DNA of 64,000 nt from Dictyophora rubrovolvata (taxonomy: Eukaryota; Basidiomycota; Agaricomycetes; Phallales; Phallaceae): contig CP114126.1 in the NCBI GenBank assembly GCA_029959195.1, positions 1,674,001-1,738,000 on the forward strand, in the 5' to 3' direction. The notes beneath the pieces are model-generated. The model did not search any database. It was not told the origin of the DNA and saw only the letters and a program-made list of their open reading frames with translations. Of the stretch, positions 1 through 8,653 are shown one piece after another (position 1 is the stretch's first letter; each line of letters starts with the position of its first letter). The position numbers and the translations under genes were made by a program.

Positions 1-1190
1 TGAGGAAACCATACGAAGATTGTAGGATAGGCTAATGAGAAAGGGAAATTAGAATGAAGGATACGTGTTAAGACTTTGGTAAAGGAATCAAGGACACTAA
101 CCTCTCTTCCAAACAAAGGCGCCAAACTCTCAAAACCACCAATGTTACCTTCATTGAAAATGAACAAGAGGTTTTTTATCCACTCGTGCTCGGTTCCATT
201 CAGCGAATCTAATATCGGATGTTGTAACTTTTTCATAAAGTGAGTATATTCTAACGAAAACTCTGCAGAAACCTCACGTACCAATTCACCAAAGTTGTAG
301 ATGGTATCTCCTAATAACGCTGCAATAGCAAGGTCATGTGCGCGCATGAGCTGTTCCATCTGCGATAACTCTTTTGCGGGATCGATGCAAGCCAGGAAAA
401 GAAGCGAGTTTTTGTAAAAGGCAGGGTAATCCGGTTTTGCCTTGTAAACGATGATAGGGAGATAGATAAGGAGCTAAGATAGTAAAAAGTAAAGGAAGAT
501 ATGCACCTTGAAGTAATCGGCTGCTACGCTGTAATACGCGGCATTGACAGGAGGGTCAATACCGTCTAAATCATCTAAGATCTATGAAATGAAAAGTGAC
601 TGAGTGACATTCAACGGGGAAACCGTTTGCAGCACGTACTTTTAAGGCTTCATCCATATCGGTTTTAGTGCCTTGCATATCACCATAAATGAGTTTTGCA
701 GATGCTAAGGTCGAAAGAAGTAGTGCGTATGCTTCAGGATGCTTAGACTTGTTTATGCGGCCCATCAACGACGTTAAGAGACCCAAATGTTGAGCAGGAT
801 CTGAAAAGTTATGTTAATTTTGACGTAAAAAAATACCGGATTAGCTTACCGGTAATCTCCTTTGATACTCTTGCCCCCATTTTTGCCAAACTGAGTTGAT
901 TTATTCTTTGTTCAATATCTCGAATCAGGCGTTGGAAGACATCCACTCTGTATGATTTTGAGAGTGGGTGATCGAAAAATTGAGAGACAGCTTGAGTGAG
1001 TTGGTACCATAATCTTGTTGAAATGGCTTAGGAAATCATCTGGAAATAAACAAAAACTATTTTAAACTCACTTTTTACGATAAAGGGATTCTAGGGTTTG
1101 AAGTAGTGGGTGTAATTCGGCCGGCGAAGACGACAGCAGGGTCGCAATATAGGTATCTATATCGAAATTTTGTGCCATTTCAGCTTGCAT
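1..1190 (-). CDS. rpn9: 26S proteasome lid subunit Rpn9 (PSMD13), 3' end cut by window edge
   Basis: Non-ATPase subunit of the 19S regulatory particle; the family has PCI/TPR-type helical repeats and helps assemble the lid. Start chosen at the ATG at 1190 (MQAEMAQNF); a second ATG at 1178 is possible. Exon 1 is 1190-1072. Exon 2 resumes near 1013 and gives KLWYQLTQAVSQFF, which fits the family N-terminal region. A middle exon carries SKHPEAYALLLSTLASAKL and YGDMQGTKTDMDEALK, strong family signatures. Later exons give LDDLDGIDPPVNAAYYSVAAD, and then GTEHEWIKNLLFIFNEGN and FESLAPLFGRE, typical of the Rpn9 C-terminal half. Introns are about 50 nt with GT-AG ends. The exon at 31-1 reads PILQSSYGFL and continues off the left edge, so the PCI end is missing here. 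Identity rests on several co-linear motifs and is confident. Confidence 0.93.
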
Positions 1191-2212
1191 GTAAGATCCT
1201 TTTGTCACTATAGCTCGCAGCAAAAGAACACAGTAAATATTGCGAAGGAGACAGTTGCGTTAAGAGGAGGCCGCGTCACGTAAAGCTGAGTAAGCCTGTC
1301 AATCTGTCACGGGTCCGTCACGCGCGTCGTCGCAGCAATAGACGCCGGCACGCATCTGTCGAGCTCTCGCGGGCGCCCAAGTCATCGCGCTCCAGCAAAT
1401 TTGAAATGATACAGTGACGGCCACCAGTTTGTTCCGTCGTTCAAATCTCGTACCCCAATATCCTCCCAGATTCTTATTATTACAATTATCATACCGACAC
1501 ATACACCTTGGGTAATATAGTCTTGTGTCATTCTGAGAGATGGCGTCCGAATCTGCCGAGCAAGGAGCCCGCCCGGCGGTAAGCTTGTTCTACGTTCTGA
1601 GTTAGTTCAAAAGCAAGCGAGTGGAGGAGCTTATCATGACTCCTTTTGGGATTTTCCGAGGGACGAGGACCATAGTTATTCCGCCCCGCCCTACGCCAGT
1701 GAATTCCTACCCTAACTTTTGTTGTAAGCTTTTATTTATTTATCGCGGAAACGAGAAATTGACTTCAAGACCTGGCTCAACATTAATACTTAAATATTGA
1801 GAAGTAACGGGTTTTGAGCAGAAGAACATGCAAGGTTATCGTGTTGCCCGTGCTGATCAGCTTATTCGGAAAATAAAGGGAGCTTGGTTGATCTAGATAG
1901 TAGATCGTAGCGTTACGGCCTCAAACTCCCGCTTTTTTCGTCCTTCTTGAAACGGATGTTTTCATCTTCCTTATGCCTCGTCTTTCTGAATTCATGGAAA
2001 ATTGGGAAAGATTTCATTATAACCTGGGCTTTTCAAAGGGGCTAACTTGACGAAGCTCCGCAAAGTCCTCCAAATACTTTTCACGCGGTCTCGATCTCCT
2101 GTCTTTTTTGTGCAACCCTGAGTTCTCGTCAGTCTCGCCAAAAGGAAATATATAATGGAGCCAACACCACAGTTATTGTCTATTTTCTTCTTTAACTAGT
2201 TTCGTTTCGCCA
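1191..2212. other. Intergenic region between divergent rpn9 and chitinase genes
   Basis: About 1 kb between two divergently transcribed genes. An ATG at 1540 starts MASESAEQGARPA followed by a GTAAGC donor-like site, as in a short first exon. I could not find a downstream exon joined by an intron of normal length, so no gene is called. The last 100 bases before 2213 include pyrimidine-rich tracts and a TATATAA-like stretch near 2150, plausible promoter elements of the chitinase. Confidence 0.5.
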
Positions 2213-3958
2213 ATGGTGCTTGTTCATTCTTTGCTTGCACTCTGGTTCTTGGGAACAATACTTGGAGCGACCGCCTCTCCCGCCTTGGTTTTGCATCGGC
2301 AACTGAACAAAGATGAAGTTCAGTCGCAGCATCTACCACAAAAAAGGGACATAGCACAAACTGGCATGACGTTTTCCCCCTCAATCAACTGGGAGATACT
2401 GGATGAAGATGTACATTCTTTGTTCAACGAGCTTTCAGCGAACAAGAGCCCGTCTGCTGTCCCAACGTCGCGTCCAGTAACTTCGATATCACAGTCAACA
2501 ATTTCAGCATCAACAAGCTCGAGATTGTCTTCCCAACAACCAACTTTATTATCCACTAGTCAAACCTCCACTCTTTTAATTGCGTCCTCTCGTTCAACCC
2601 CCTCCGCTCCTTTGACTTCGACTTCTTCCCTGTCATTCTCTCGTCCAGTCTCTACCACTCAACTCACAACAACTTCACATTCAACACCTATTGCTCCTTC
2701 CTCGACAAAACCTACGTCTCAGCTTTCCACAACACGACCCACAACCACGAGCAGTACCAGCATTAGTAGTCCCACCGCAACTAGTTCAATTCAACGTCCT
2801 ATTTTCGCAATCTACACAGACCAAAGTGCCAATGGCTTCCCATCTTCTCAACAAATATTTGTGAGTCAAATTTGGCATAATCTAAACTTATCGAAAATAT
2901 TCCAATGATAAAACTTATTCCTTTGTTCAGGGATTCAACGTAGTCATTCTTTCGTTCTTCCTCAGCACGGGCGCAGCTGATCAAGCCGCCGCTTGGGCTC
3001 AATTATCTGACTCAAAACGTGCATCCATTAGGGCCGATTATCGAACCAACGACATCTCATTGATGGTCTCTGTTTGTGGTGCGACCGACCTCCCCACAAC
3101 ACTTGGTGTTGATCCCGTAAAGTTTGCCCAAGCAGTGGCCGCCTGGGCTATACAATTTGACATGGATGGGGTAGACGTTGATTACGAGGTAATATATTTC
3201 GTGTTTTTTTTTTTCATTAACGCTTAATATCCTTTTTTTCCCCTAAAATAGGACTTCACGGCCGTATCGTCGGGCAGTGCATTACCTTGGCTAACATCAT
3301 TCACCCAGACATTGCGTGCCGCTCTTCCAGCCAATATGGTCCTCACACAAGCTCGTACGTGATGTGCTAATAGCGGCGTATTATCGAAGCAATTGTCCCT
3401 GACTCCTTTTTTTTTTAAGCTGTAGCGCCATGGTTGAGTGCCGGCCAGATTTACTTCAGCCTCGAGCAAAAAATTGGTGATTTGATCGATTGGTACAATG
3501 TACAATTCTATTCTCAGGGGAATCTATACACCACCTGCGATGGTCTCTTAACAAACTCTGGAGGTCCATTCCCCCAAACCTCGCTATTCGAGCTCGTCGC
3601 CGGAGGTATACCTCAAGAGAAATTAGTGATCGGCAAGCCTGCGTTACTCCGGGATGTAGAAAGTTTTGCTGTGAGACGAAGCATGGAAGACTCGGGTTTG
3701 CCTTCCCGAAGAGCCGCTACACCAACTCCTGCGTCCGTAAATACTAACGGCTTCGTGGACCCCAGTGTGCTATCCCAGTGTCTAGTTACTGCCGTAGCCA
3801 AAGGATGGAACGCCGGTGTCATGGTCTGGGAGGTACGAATCAATCTGCACTACCGGTGAACATTTGTAGCTAACAGTATTGCTATTTTTGAAAAGTATCC
3901 CGATGCCAACACTTCTTTCATAAAACAAGTCCGAACCCCCGCATTCCCGTTGAATTAG
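2213..3958 (+). CDS. Secreted GH18 chitinase with Ser/Thr-rich N-terminal region
   Basis: Glycoside hydrolase family 18 hydrolyses chitin by a substrate-assisted retaining mechanism outside the cell. Five exons: 2213-2860, 2931-3188, 3252-3354, 3420-3832, 3896-3958, giving 494 aa. Residues 1-22 form a signal peptide (hydrophobic LLALWFLGTILG then ATAS). Residues about 75-190 are almost all Ser/Thr/Pro, a likely O-glycosylated linker, unusual in lying before the catalytic domain rather than after it. The catalytic domain starts near FAIYTDQ. The GH18 signature DxxDxDxE is present as DMDGVDVDYE at residues 293-302, so the catalytic Glu is intact and is the last residue of exon 2. A later VSQIW-like strand is absent, but WYNVQFYSQGN and GVMVWEYPD match strands 6 and 8 of the barrel. 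Looks whole and active. The substrate (own wall or exogenous chitin) cannot be told. Confidence 0.92.
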
Positions 3959-5062
3959 GTTCAACAATGTTGTCACTTAGTATCGCTTGATGAAGACGCA
4001 TTTTATTCATTCAAAACCAACGCATGGTTTTTACTTTAGAAATTAATTATACCTTTGCATTTTTTACTAGAATGTTTCATTCTTTGGCATAGGTTCGCTC
4101 AAGTCAGTAAACGCGATTTCCTTTGGTGGGATTAGAAAGTCGTATCTTGACAACAATGATTAGAATATGACTTGAATCTTGAAACTAGAACGATCTTCTG
4201 CGTAGGCTATGGTCCGCCTTTCCCGACCTTACGCCATCCTGACAACTGAGAGGTGACAGTGGTCGATCGATACTGTCAAATGATCAGACAGAGGTTAGAC
4301 AAAAGAGAAGGTCAAAAAAAAAACTTGGATCAGAATATATAAAGAATGAAGGTTATCCGCAGACCACATGCATAACTCATGCACGTTTTCTCAGCAGAAC
4401 GAAGGTTGATAAAAAATGCATCATAAAAGCAAACTGTTCAACCAACGCACCTATTAAAAGAACTGAAAGCGCTGCAAAGCACGATCGTTGGAGTCTTCAA
4501 GCAAGATCAGAAGGACGAAAAAAAAAAACTGACGCTCGCGTAGACACAGCTTGAAATATGGAAAACGCCCACACTCACCCATGTCATACAGAAGACCACA
4601 ACTTTGGCGCTGTCGCTCCACTGACGTGGTTCTGGTTCAAGACGCAGTTCAAGGTCGGCTCCGAGTCGCGACTCGTTTTTTGGAAAGCCAACGGTCAAGT
4701 AGAATCTGAAAGTCAATGTTACAAAACTATCTCGAATACTAATCACTCATGTCATAGAGGATAGAACACAGCGATTATTCAAGCACTGGAGCAAATTTTC
4801 CTTATCACGATAATACCATGAAGGCACCTGGATGAATCACAAAATCGATAGTCATATACAAGAAAATAGCAGAATATAAGCGAAAAATGTCAAGACAAAA
4901 ACTGGAAAATACAGAAACGACTATATATAGTAATCACTCATGCACATGTTCCCAGCGAAGACTATCATTATGAGTCAAAACAAAGCGCAACTATTTCAAC
5001 TTCCGGTTCAGAGGTAGGAGAGAACAAACTTACGGAAAATATATGGCTCAAATACTTTGGCT
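3959..5062. other. Intergenic stretch, no gene seen
   Basis: No open frame with a start, splice sites and recognisable motif. A short motif around ACTCATGCAC recurs near 4376 and 4936, too little to call a repeat. A GTAAGT on the minus strand near 5032 may be the donor of an intron in the 3' untranslated region of the small secreted gene at 5063-5290. Confidence 0.4.
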
Positions 5063-5290
5063 TTAGGTAGTGCCTGTACTGGTAGTAGTGGTAGTACCAC
5101 CTAATCCGCCTAGAAGTCCGGTCAGCCCACCGAGCTCGCCTAAAATGCCGGTAAGTCCTCCCAAGCCTCCTGCTGGAGGAGCGGCAGCTTGGCGAGCAAC
5201 AAGGTCGTTGACATCAGAGTTGAGAGTTGGGGCAGAGTGGACGAGAGCGAAGGATAAAAGCAGGGAAATTAGCACTTTGGTCGGGATCAT
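5063..5290 (-). CDS. Small secreted Gly/Leu-rich protein, 75 aa
   Basis: Not recognised as a named family. A single exon starts with an ATG at 5290. Residues 1-20 are a clear signal peptide (MIPTKVLISLLLSFALVHSA). A short pro-region ends at LVARQ, and the rest is low complexity: repeated GGL, TGILGEL and TGLLGGLGG blocks, then a run of Thr. There is no cysteine, so it is not a hydrophobin or a disulfide-rich effector. The Gly-Leu repeats may form a flexible or aggregating surface peptide. The R-Q junction after the pro-region resembles the processing site of the Cys-rich family in this window, but the rest shares nothing with it. The gene is supported by the signal peptide and clean frame; function is unknown. 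Confidence 0.6.
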   Translation of the reverse strand: MIPTKVLISLLLSFALVHSAPTLNSDVNDLVARQAAAPPAGGLGGLTGILGELGGLTGLLGGLGGTTTTTSTGTT

Positions 5291-5797
5291 TTTTGTAAAT
5301 CAGGAATTACGTTTCAACGACTGGAGTTGAAGTTTGGTTTGTTCGCGAGATTGCTGATGGTGTGTAGCTGAAAACTGATTTGAAAGACGCTGATCCTGTT
5401 AGGTGGTTATATACTATAATTTGTAAATCACAAATATCGCCAAAGGCCTTCTTACTGTGGACGGAAGACCGCTGAATCGTGTCAGGGATAAACTATATCG
5501 ACGGCAAACTCACATGCCCAGCAATTTTTGGTAAGGTCAACAAGCTACAATATTCTAATCGCGAGTTTCCATACGCCATACTCAATAGAGTGGAGCGTAA
5601 GTTCTCTTCCTCCGGTATTAATGGAGCTGGCAAGCTGTCTAAGTTTGGTATTCTCATTTCACAAAGCAGTACCATCTTTTCTCATTTTCAATTCAAAGAT
5701 AAGGAATACCCGAAAGCGTCAAGATGTGACTCACATAGTACATAGTTATGAACTGCGCGGATCGGACAGCCGTCGCGATCAGTATCTGAGGACACAT
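5291..5797. other. Intergenic stretch left of hAT element, no gene seen
   Basis: Several overlapping short frames exist in both directions but none has a signal peptide, splice structure or motif. It probably holds the promoter of the minus-strand small secreted gene. The last eight bases (5798-5805, GCCAAGAC) are the target-site duplicate of the transposon that follows. Confidence 0.4.
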
Positions 5798-5805
5798 GCC
5801 AAGAC
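5798..5805. repeat. Target-site duplication, left copy (GCCAAGAC)
   Basis: Eight bases directly before the left TIR of the hAT element, identical to 6831-6838. Confidence 0.9.
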
Positions 5806-6830
5806 TAGGGCTCGGCACCGAACCCGTATGACCCATTGACGACACCGTAACCGTTCCGATTGTCAGTTTCACTGGTTTACCCGTATGACGAACGCCGAGA
5901 CGTATACGGCCGTCAATACAGACTATACGGCAATTGGCTTATGTAATGAATGTATGTACACCAGTTTTGGACGCTTTCCAACTTCCGCGTAACAACAGAT
6001 CCTCATTGCATGTCTCTACCCTCCTCTCTTCTTTCCTAATCCGCGGCTCGGAAAAATAGTCCATCCAGGCAGCATCATCCATGCAAAAAAATGGGATGAC
6101 GCCAATACAGCTGCAATGGTATTTAATAACTCCGGTAAGCAGTCTTTTTCTTCGCCACCTCACCAGTCTCTAACATGGTCTGTCGAAAGTAGCGTCAGCG
6201 CCACTGCCACTAAGTGCGAGCGCGTGTGTAGTTAGGCGAGCGAGTGACTAAGGTTCAAGGCAAAGTAGTGCATTCCGTCTCGTCGTAATATACATCTATA
6301 TTACTATAGTTGTTGAGATGGTCCTCTACAAGGATGAGTGCAATGCACTCGGGACGAATGTGACCCAGTCAAGTGGTGGGGACAAGCCCAGTACCCAAAC
6401 CTGTGTCAACTTGCCCGTGACATCATGACTATTCCAGGTACATCTATCTACTCATGCTTACCTTTAATCTTACTCATGAGTAGTTTTGTAGGTTCAGCTG
6501 TTGCTGTAGAATGAATTTTCTCTGGTGGTCGTAACACTATCTCCCTTCGCAGGGCTAGTCCGGACCTTGATGGTGGTTAAGCAGAAGCTCAAACTAGCTC
6601 GGGGTGCAGTCGAGGATATTATAGAAGACTAGTAGATATTATAATTCATTAATATACATAAGTTTCTTGAATCCGTATGCCGTATGACCCGTGTTACAGT
6701 GAATACGGTCTGTAACCGTTCCGATGGAGTTCTGGGCAGCAATTGTACGGTACGGATACGATATGGAGAATGCCGACTGTGTCCCCATGGTGTACAGCCG
6801 TCACCGTATACGGTACGGTGCCGACCCCTA
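5806..6830 (+). mobile_element. hAT-superfamily DNA transposon, internally deleted, 1025 bp
   Basis: Left end TAGGGCTCGGCACCG and right end, read on the minus strand, TAGGGGTCGGCACCG form terminal inverted repeats that stay alike for over 20 bp with a few mismatches. The element is flanked by a perfect 8-bp direct repeat GCCAAGAC at 5798-5805 and 6831-6838. TIRs starting TAGGG or CAGGG with 8-bp duplications are diagnostic of hAT elements. Subterminal copies of CCGTATGACCC and ACCGTTCCGAT occur near both ends, probably transposase-binding repeats. The interior holds only the C-terminal part of a transposase (see 6350-6632), so the copy cannot move by itself. The intact 8-bp duplication suggests a fairly recent insertion. 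Confidence 0.9.
6350..6632 (+). pseudogene. hAT transposase remnant: C-terminal dimerisation region
   Basis: Inside the hAT element the plus strand reads DPVKWWGQAQYPNLCQLARD then IMTIP, the start of the hATC dimerisation domain. After an intron-like gap ending in TTTGTAG it continues with GSAVAVE, an in-frame stop where the family has Arg, then IFSGGRNTISLRRAS. After a further frame change it reads RTLMVVKQKLKLARGAVEDI and ends at a stop near 6632. The DDE catalytic part, the BED finger and everything N-terminal are missing. This is a clear decayed transposase tail, and it gives the superfamily assignment independently of the TIR and duplication evidence. Confidence 0.85.
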
Positions 6831-6838
6831 GCCAAGAC
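6831..6838. repeat. Target-site duplication, right copy (GCCAAGAC)
   Basis: Eight bases directly after the right TIR of the hAT element, identical to 5798-5805. Confidence 0.9.
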
Positions 6839-7578
6839 CTGTGGACGTTTAGGTCTCTTGTTTATATCAACTGGGAAAAACTTCTTATTGACATTTTTTT
6901 ATTGCCAGTTTTACATAAATAGTTGCAGTTCATATCCGGTATGATGATTGGTCCGAGATCGGGTGGCTTTTTGTTTTGTGCGCATGTGTGGCCGACGTAC
7001 GCTCAAAGTATATACAAGTGAAGGTTGAGTTTATAGCTATACAGCGTTTTATTTTTTTCTCTCCCCCTCCGATCAGGCCGAAAACAGGTCGTCGGGGCAG
7101 ACTATTACCAATTGGCGTTGGTTAGGCTATAATAGCCTCAGTACTAGAAAGAAGCCTTAGTAAAGTCTGTCAATTTATACCTCTGCCGCCCTAACCGTTG
7201 CTGAGCCCAAAATAGGAACATTCGCCATGTTCTCCAAAATTGACCAGATAGAGTAACCGGAAGATTGTTCCGATGAACTTTTCTCGTCGATACACCCAAG
7301 TGTCTGAGCTTCGAAATTGTCAGTGGTTCTTATCGTCAAGACACAAACAGTAAAGTGCGACTGTCTCAGACTCAAAAATAAGAATACAATGAAACACAGT
7401 GAATACAAGGAAGTGAAAGTGTTCTAGTACAACAATTATCCGCACACACACAAAAAAGAAATCTGCTTAAGAAAAAGCCAAACATCCATGAATAAAGCTT
7501 CCGCCCCTACAGAAATCATCACAATTACGTTAACGATGATCGCAACGGTTGTTATTTGCGAATACCTTTCATCACTTC
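6839..7578. other. Intergenic region between hAT element and Kex2-repeat gene
   Basis: No gene seen. A minus-strand frame at 7175-7408 looks signal-peptide-like but has no ATG at its start and was rejected. The right part is likely the 3' flank of the minus-strand gene at 7579. Confidence 0.4.
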
Positions 7579-8088
7579 TCAAAGAAGCGTATCCAACTGG
7601 TGAAAAGTAACCGCGACTGTTTTGTCAACATCATTGGTTACATCGTCTACAGCTGTTCCAGCTCGTTTCAGCAAGGTATCTAATTGATGCACAGTAACAG
7701 CGACCGTTTTGTCAACGTCGTTCGTTACATCACCAACAGCCGTCTCGGCTCGTTTAAGCAGGGTGTCCAGTTGATGAAACGTGACAGCAACAGTTTTATC
7801 AGCGTCGTTCGTTATGTCGTCGGCGGCGGTACGTTTAAGCAACGTGTCTAGCTGGTGTACTGTCACCGCAACAGTCTTGTCGACATCACTTGTTATATCG
7901 CCCACGGCGGTTTTAGCTCGTTTGAGAAGAGTGTCCAATTGATGGAAAGTAACAGCGACAGTTTTGTCAACGTCGTTTGTTACGTCGTCCACAGCAGTCT
8001 CGGCTCGTTTGAGTAATGTATCCAGTTGGTGGACGGTGACAGCAACAGTTTTGTCAATGTCGCCCGTGACATCATCAACAGCGGTACC
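7579..8088 (-). repeat. Six tandem 81-87 bp coding repeats
   Basis: Tandem DNA repeats encoding the six KEP units. They have diverged at synonymous positions, while the encoded core and the KR sites are kept. This suggests selection on the protein or old amplification with purifying selection, rather than a fresh slippage array. Confidence 0.85.
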
Positions 8089-8154
8089 GGCTGGCAAAGC
8101 TTGGACAAGAAGGATAGAGACAAAGATTGAGGCGAAGTATTTGAGGGGAGTCAT
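7579..8154 (-). CDS. Secreted Kex2-processed repeat precursor (KEP-like), 191 aa
   Basis: A single exon starts at the ATG at 8154 (the frame is open to 8169 but only with TTG). Residues 1-20 are a signal peptide (MTPLKYFASIFVSILLVQAL, then PAG). The rest is six repeats of 27-29 residues with the core DKTVAVT[V/F]HQLDTLLKR. Each of the first five ends in Lys-Arg, the Kex2 cleavage site; the sixth stops after LDTLL. Processing would release peptides of about 25-27 residues such as AETAVDDVTNDVDKTVAVTF and its remainder. Position 8 of the core alternates V,F,V,F,V,F, so the array grew as a two-repeat unit. There is no Cys. The architecture matches fungal KEP precursors, a set that includes repellent-like peptides, mating pheromone precursors and some ribosomal cyclic-peptide precursors; which one is unknown. 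No tailoring enzyme of a known RiPP pathway (UstYa-like DUF3328, borosin methyltransferase) is visible in this window. Confidence 0.82.
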   Translation of the reverse strand: MTPLKYFASIFVSILLVQALPAGTAVDDVTGDIDKTVAVTVHQLDTLLKRAETAVDDVTNDVDKTVAVTFHQLDTLLKRAKTAVGDITSDVDKTVAVTVHQLDTLLKRTAADDITNDADKTVAVTFHQLDTLLKRAETAVGDVTNDVDKTVAVTVHQLDTLLKRAGTAVDDVTNDVDKTVAVTFHQLDTLL

Positions 8155-8653
8155 TTTGAAGCTGTGCAAACGGTGGGGAAAAGGTTGGAGTGTGCTGCGG
8201 GAGGCTTCGATGTATTACAAGTCACAGTAGGAGAACCAAGTTCTCTTGACACAATACAGCTAGAAAACGTTCGCTCTTATACAAGTTACTTATCATCTGC
8301 AACAGGGTCCGAGCTTCTATCACGAGAAATGAAACGCATCATGTGAATTAAGGCTGTATTGGAAGGTTGGTCGTGGCTTTCGTTTTCGTGCCGGGAGGTC
8401 GGTGATATTGTTCAGATATCAAACGCAGGAGAGAGAGAGGATCAAAGGAAACACCAAAAGCATCGAATCTAAATTTGGAAGCGATTAGTTTACAAGAAGA
8501 GGGGTAAATTCAATTCAAACAAGATAAGAAACCGCACGCGTATAAAGAGTAACCACACCTGTATTATTGTAATCCATATTACATATTACCTAACCTTATA
8601 CGCAGTATTTGTCCCAAAGCAAGCATAAAAGCATATCAAGCTCACCCGCTAAT
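8155..8653. other. Intergenic: upstream of Kex2-repeat gene, downstream of p31comet gene
   Basis: Both neighbours are on the minus strand, so this holds the promoter of the repeat gene and the terminator of the next. A GAGAGAGAG tract lies near 8430. No gene seen. Confidence 0.4.

Noticed and set aside
1540-1800. Possible gene starting MASESAEQGARPA
   Set aside because: The only downstream frame that fits needs a 28-nt intron, and no motif supports it.
7175-7408. Minus-strand 77-codon frame with a hydrophobic start
   Set aside because: It begins with TTG, no ATG in the leader, no family and no introns.
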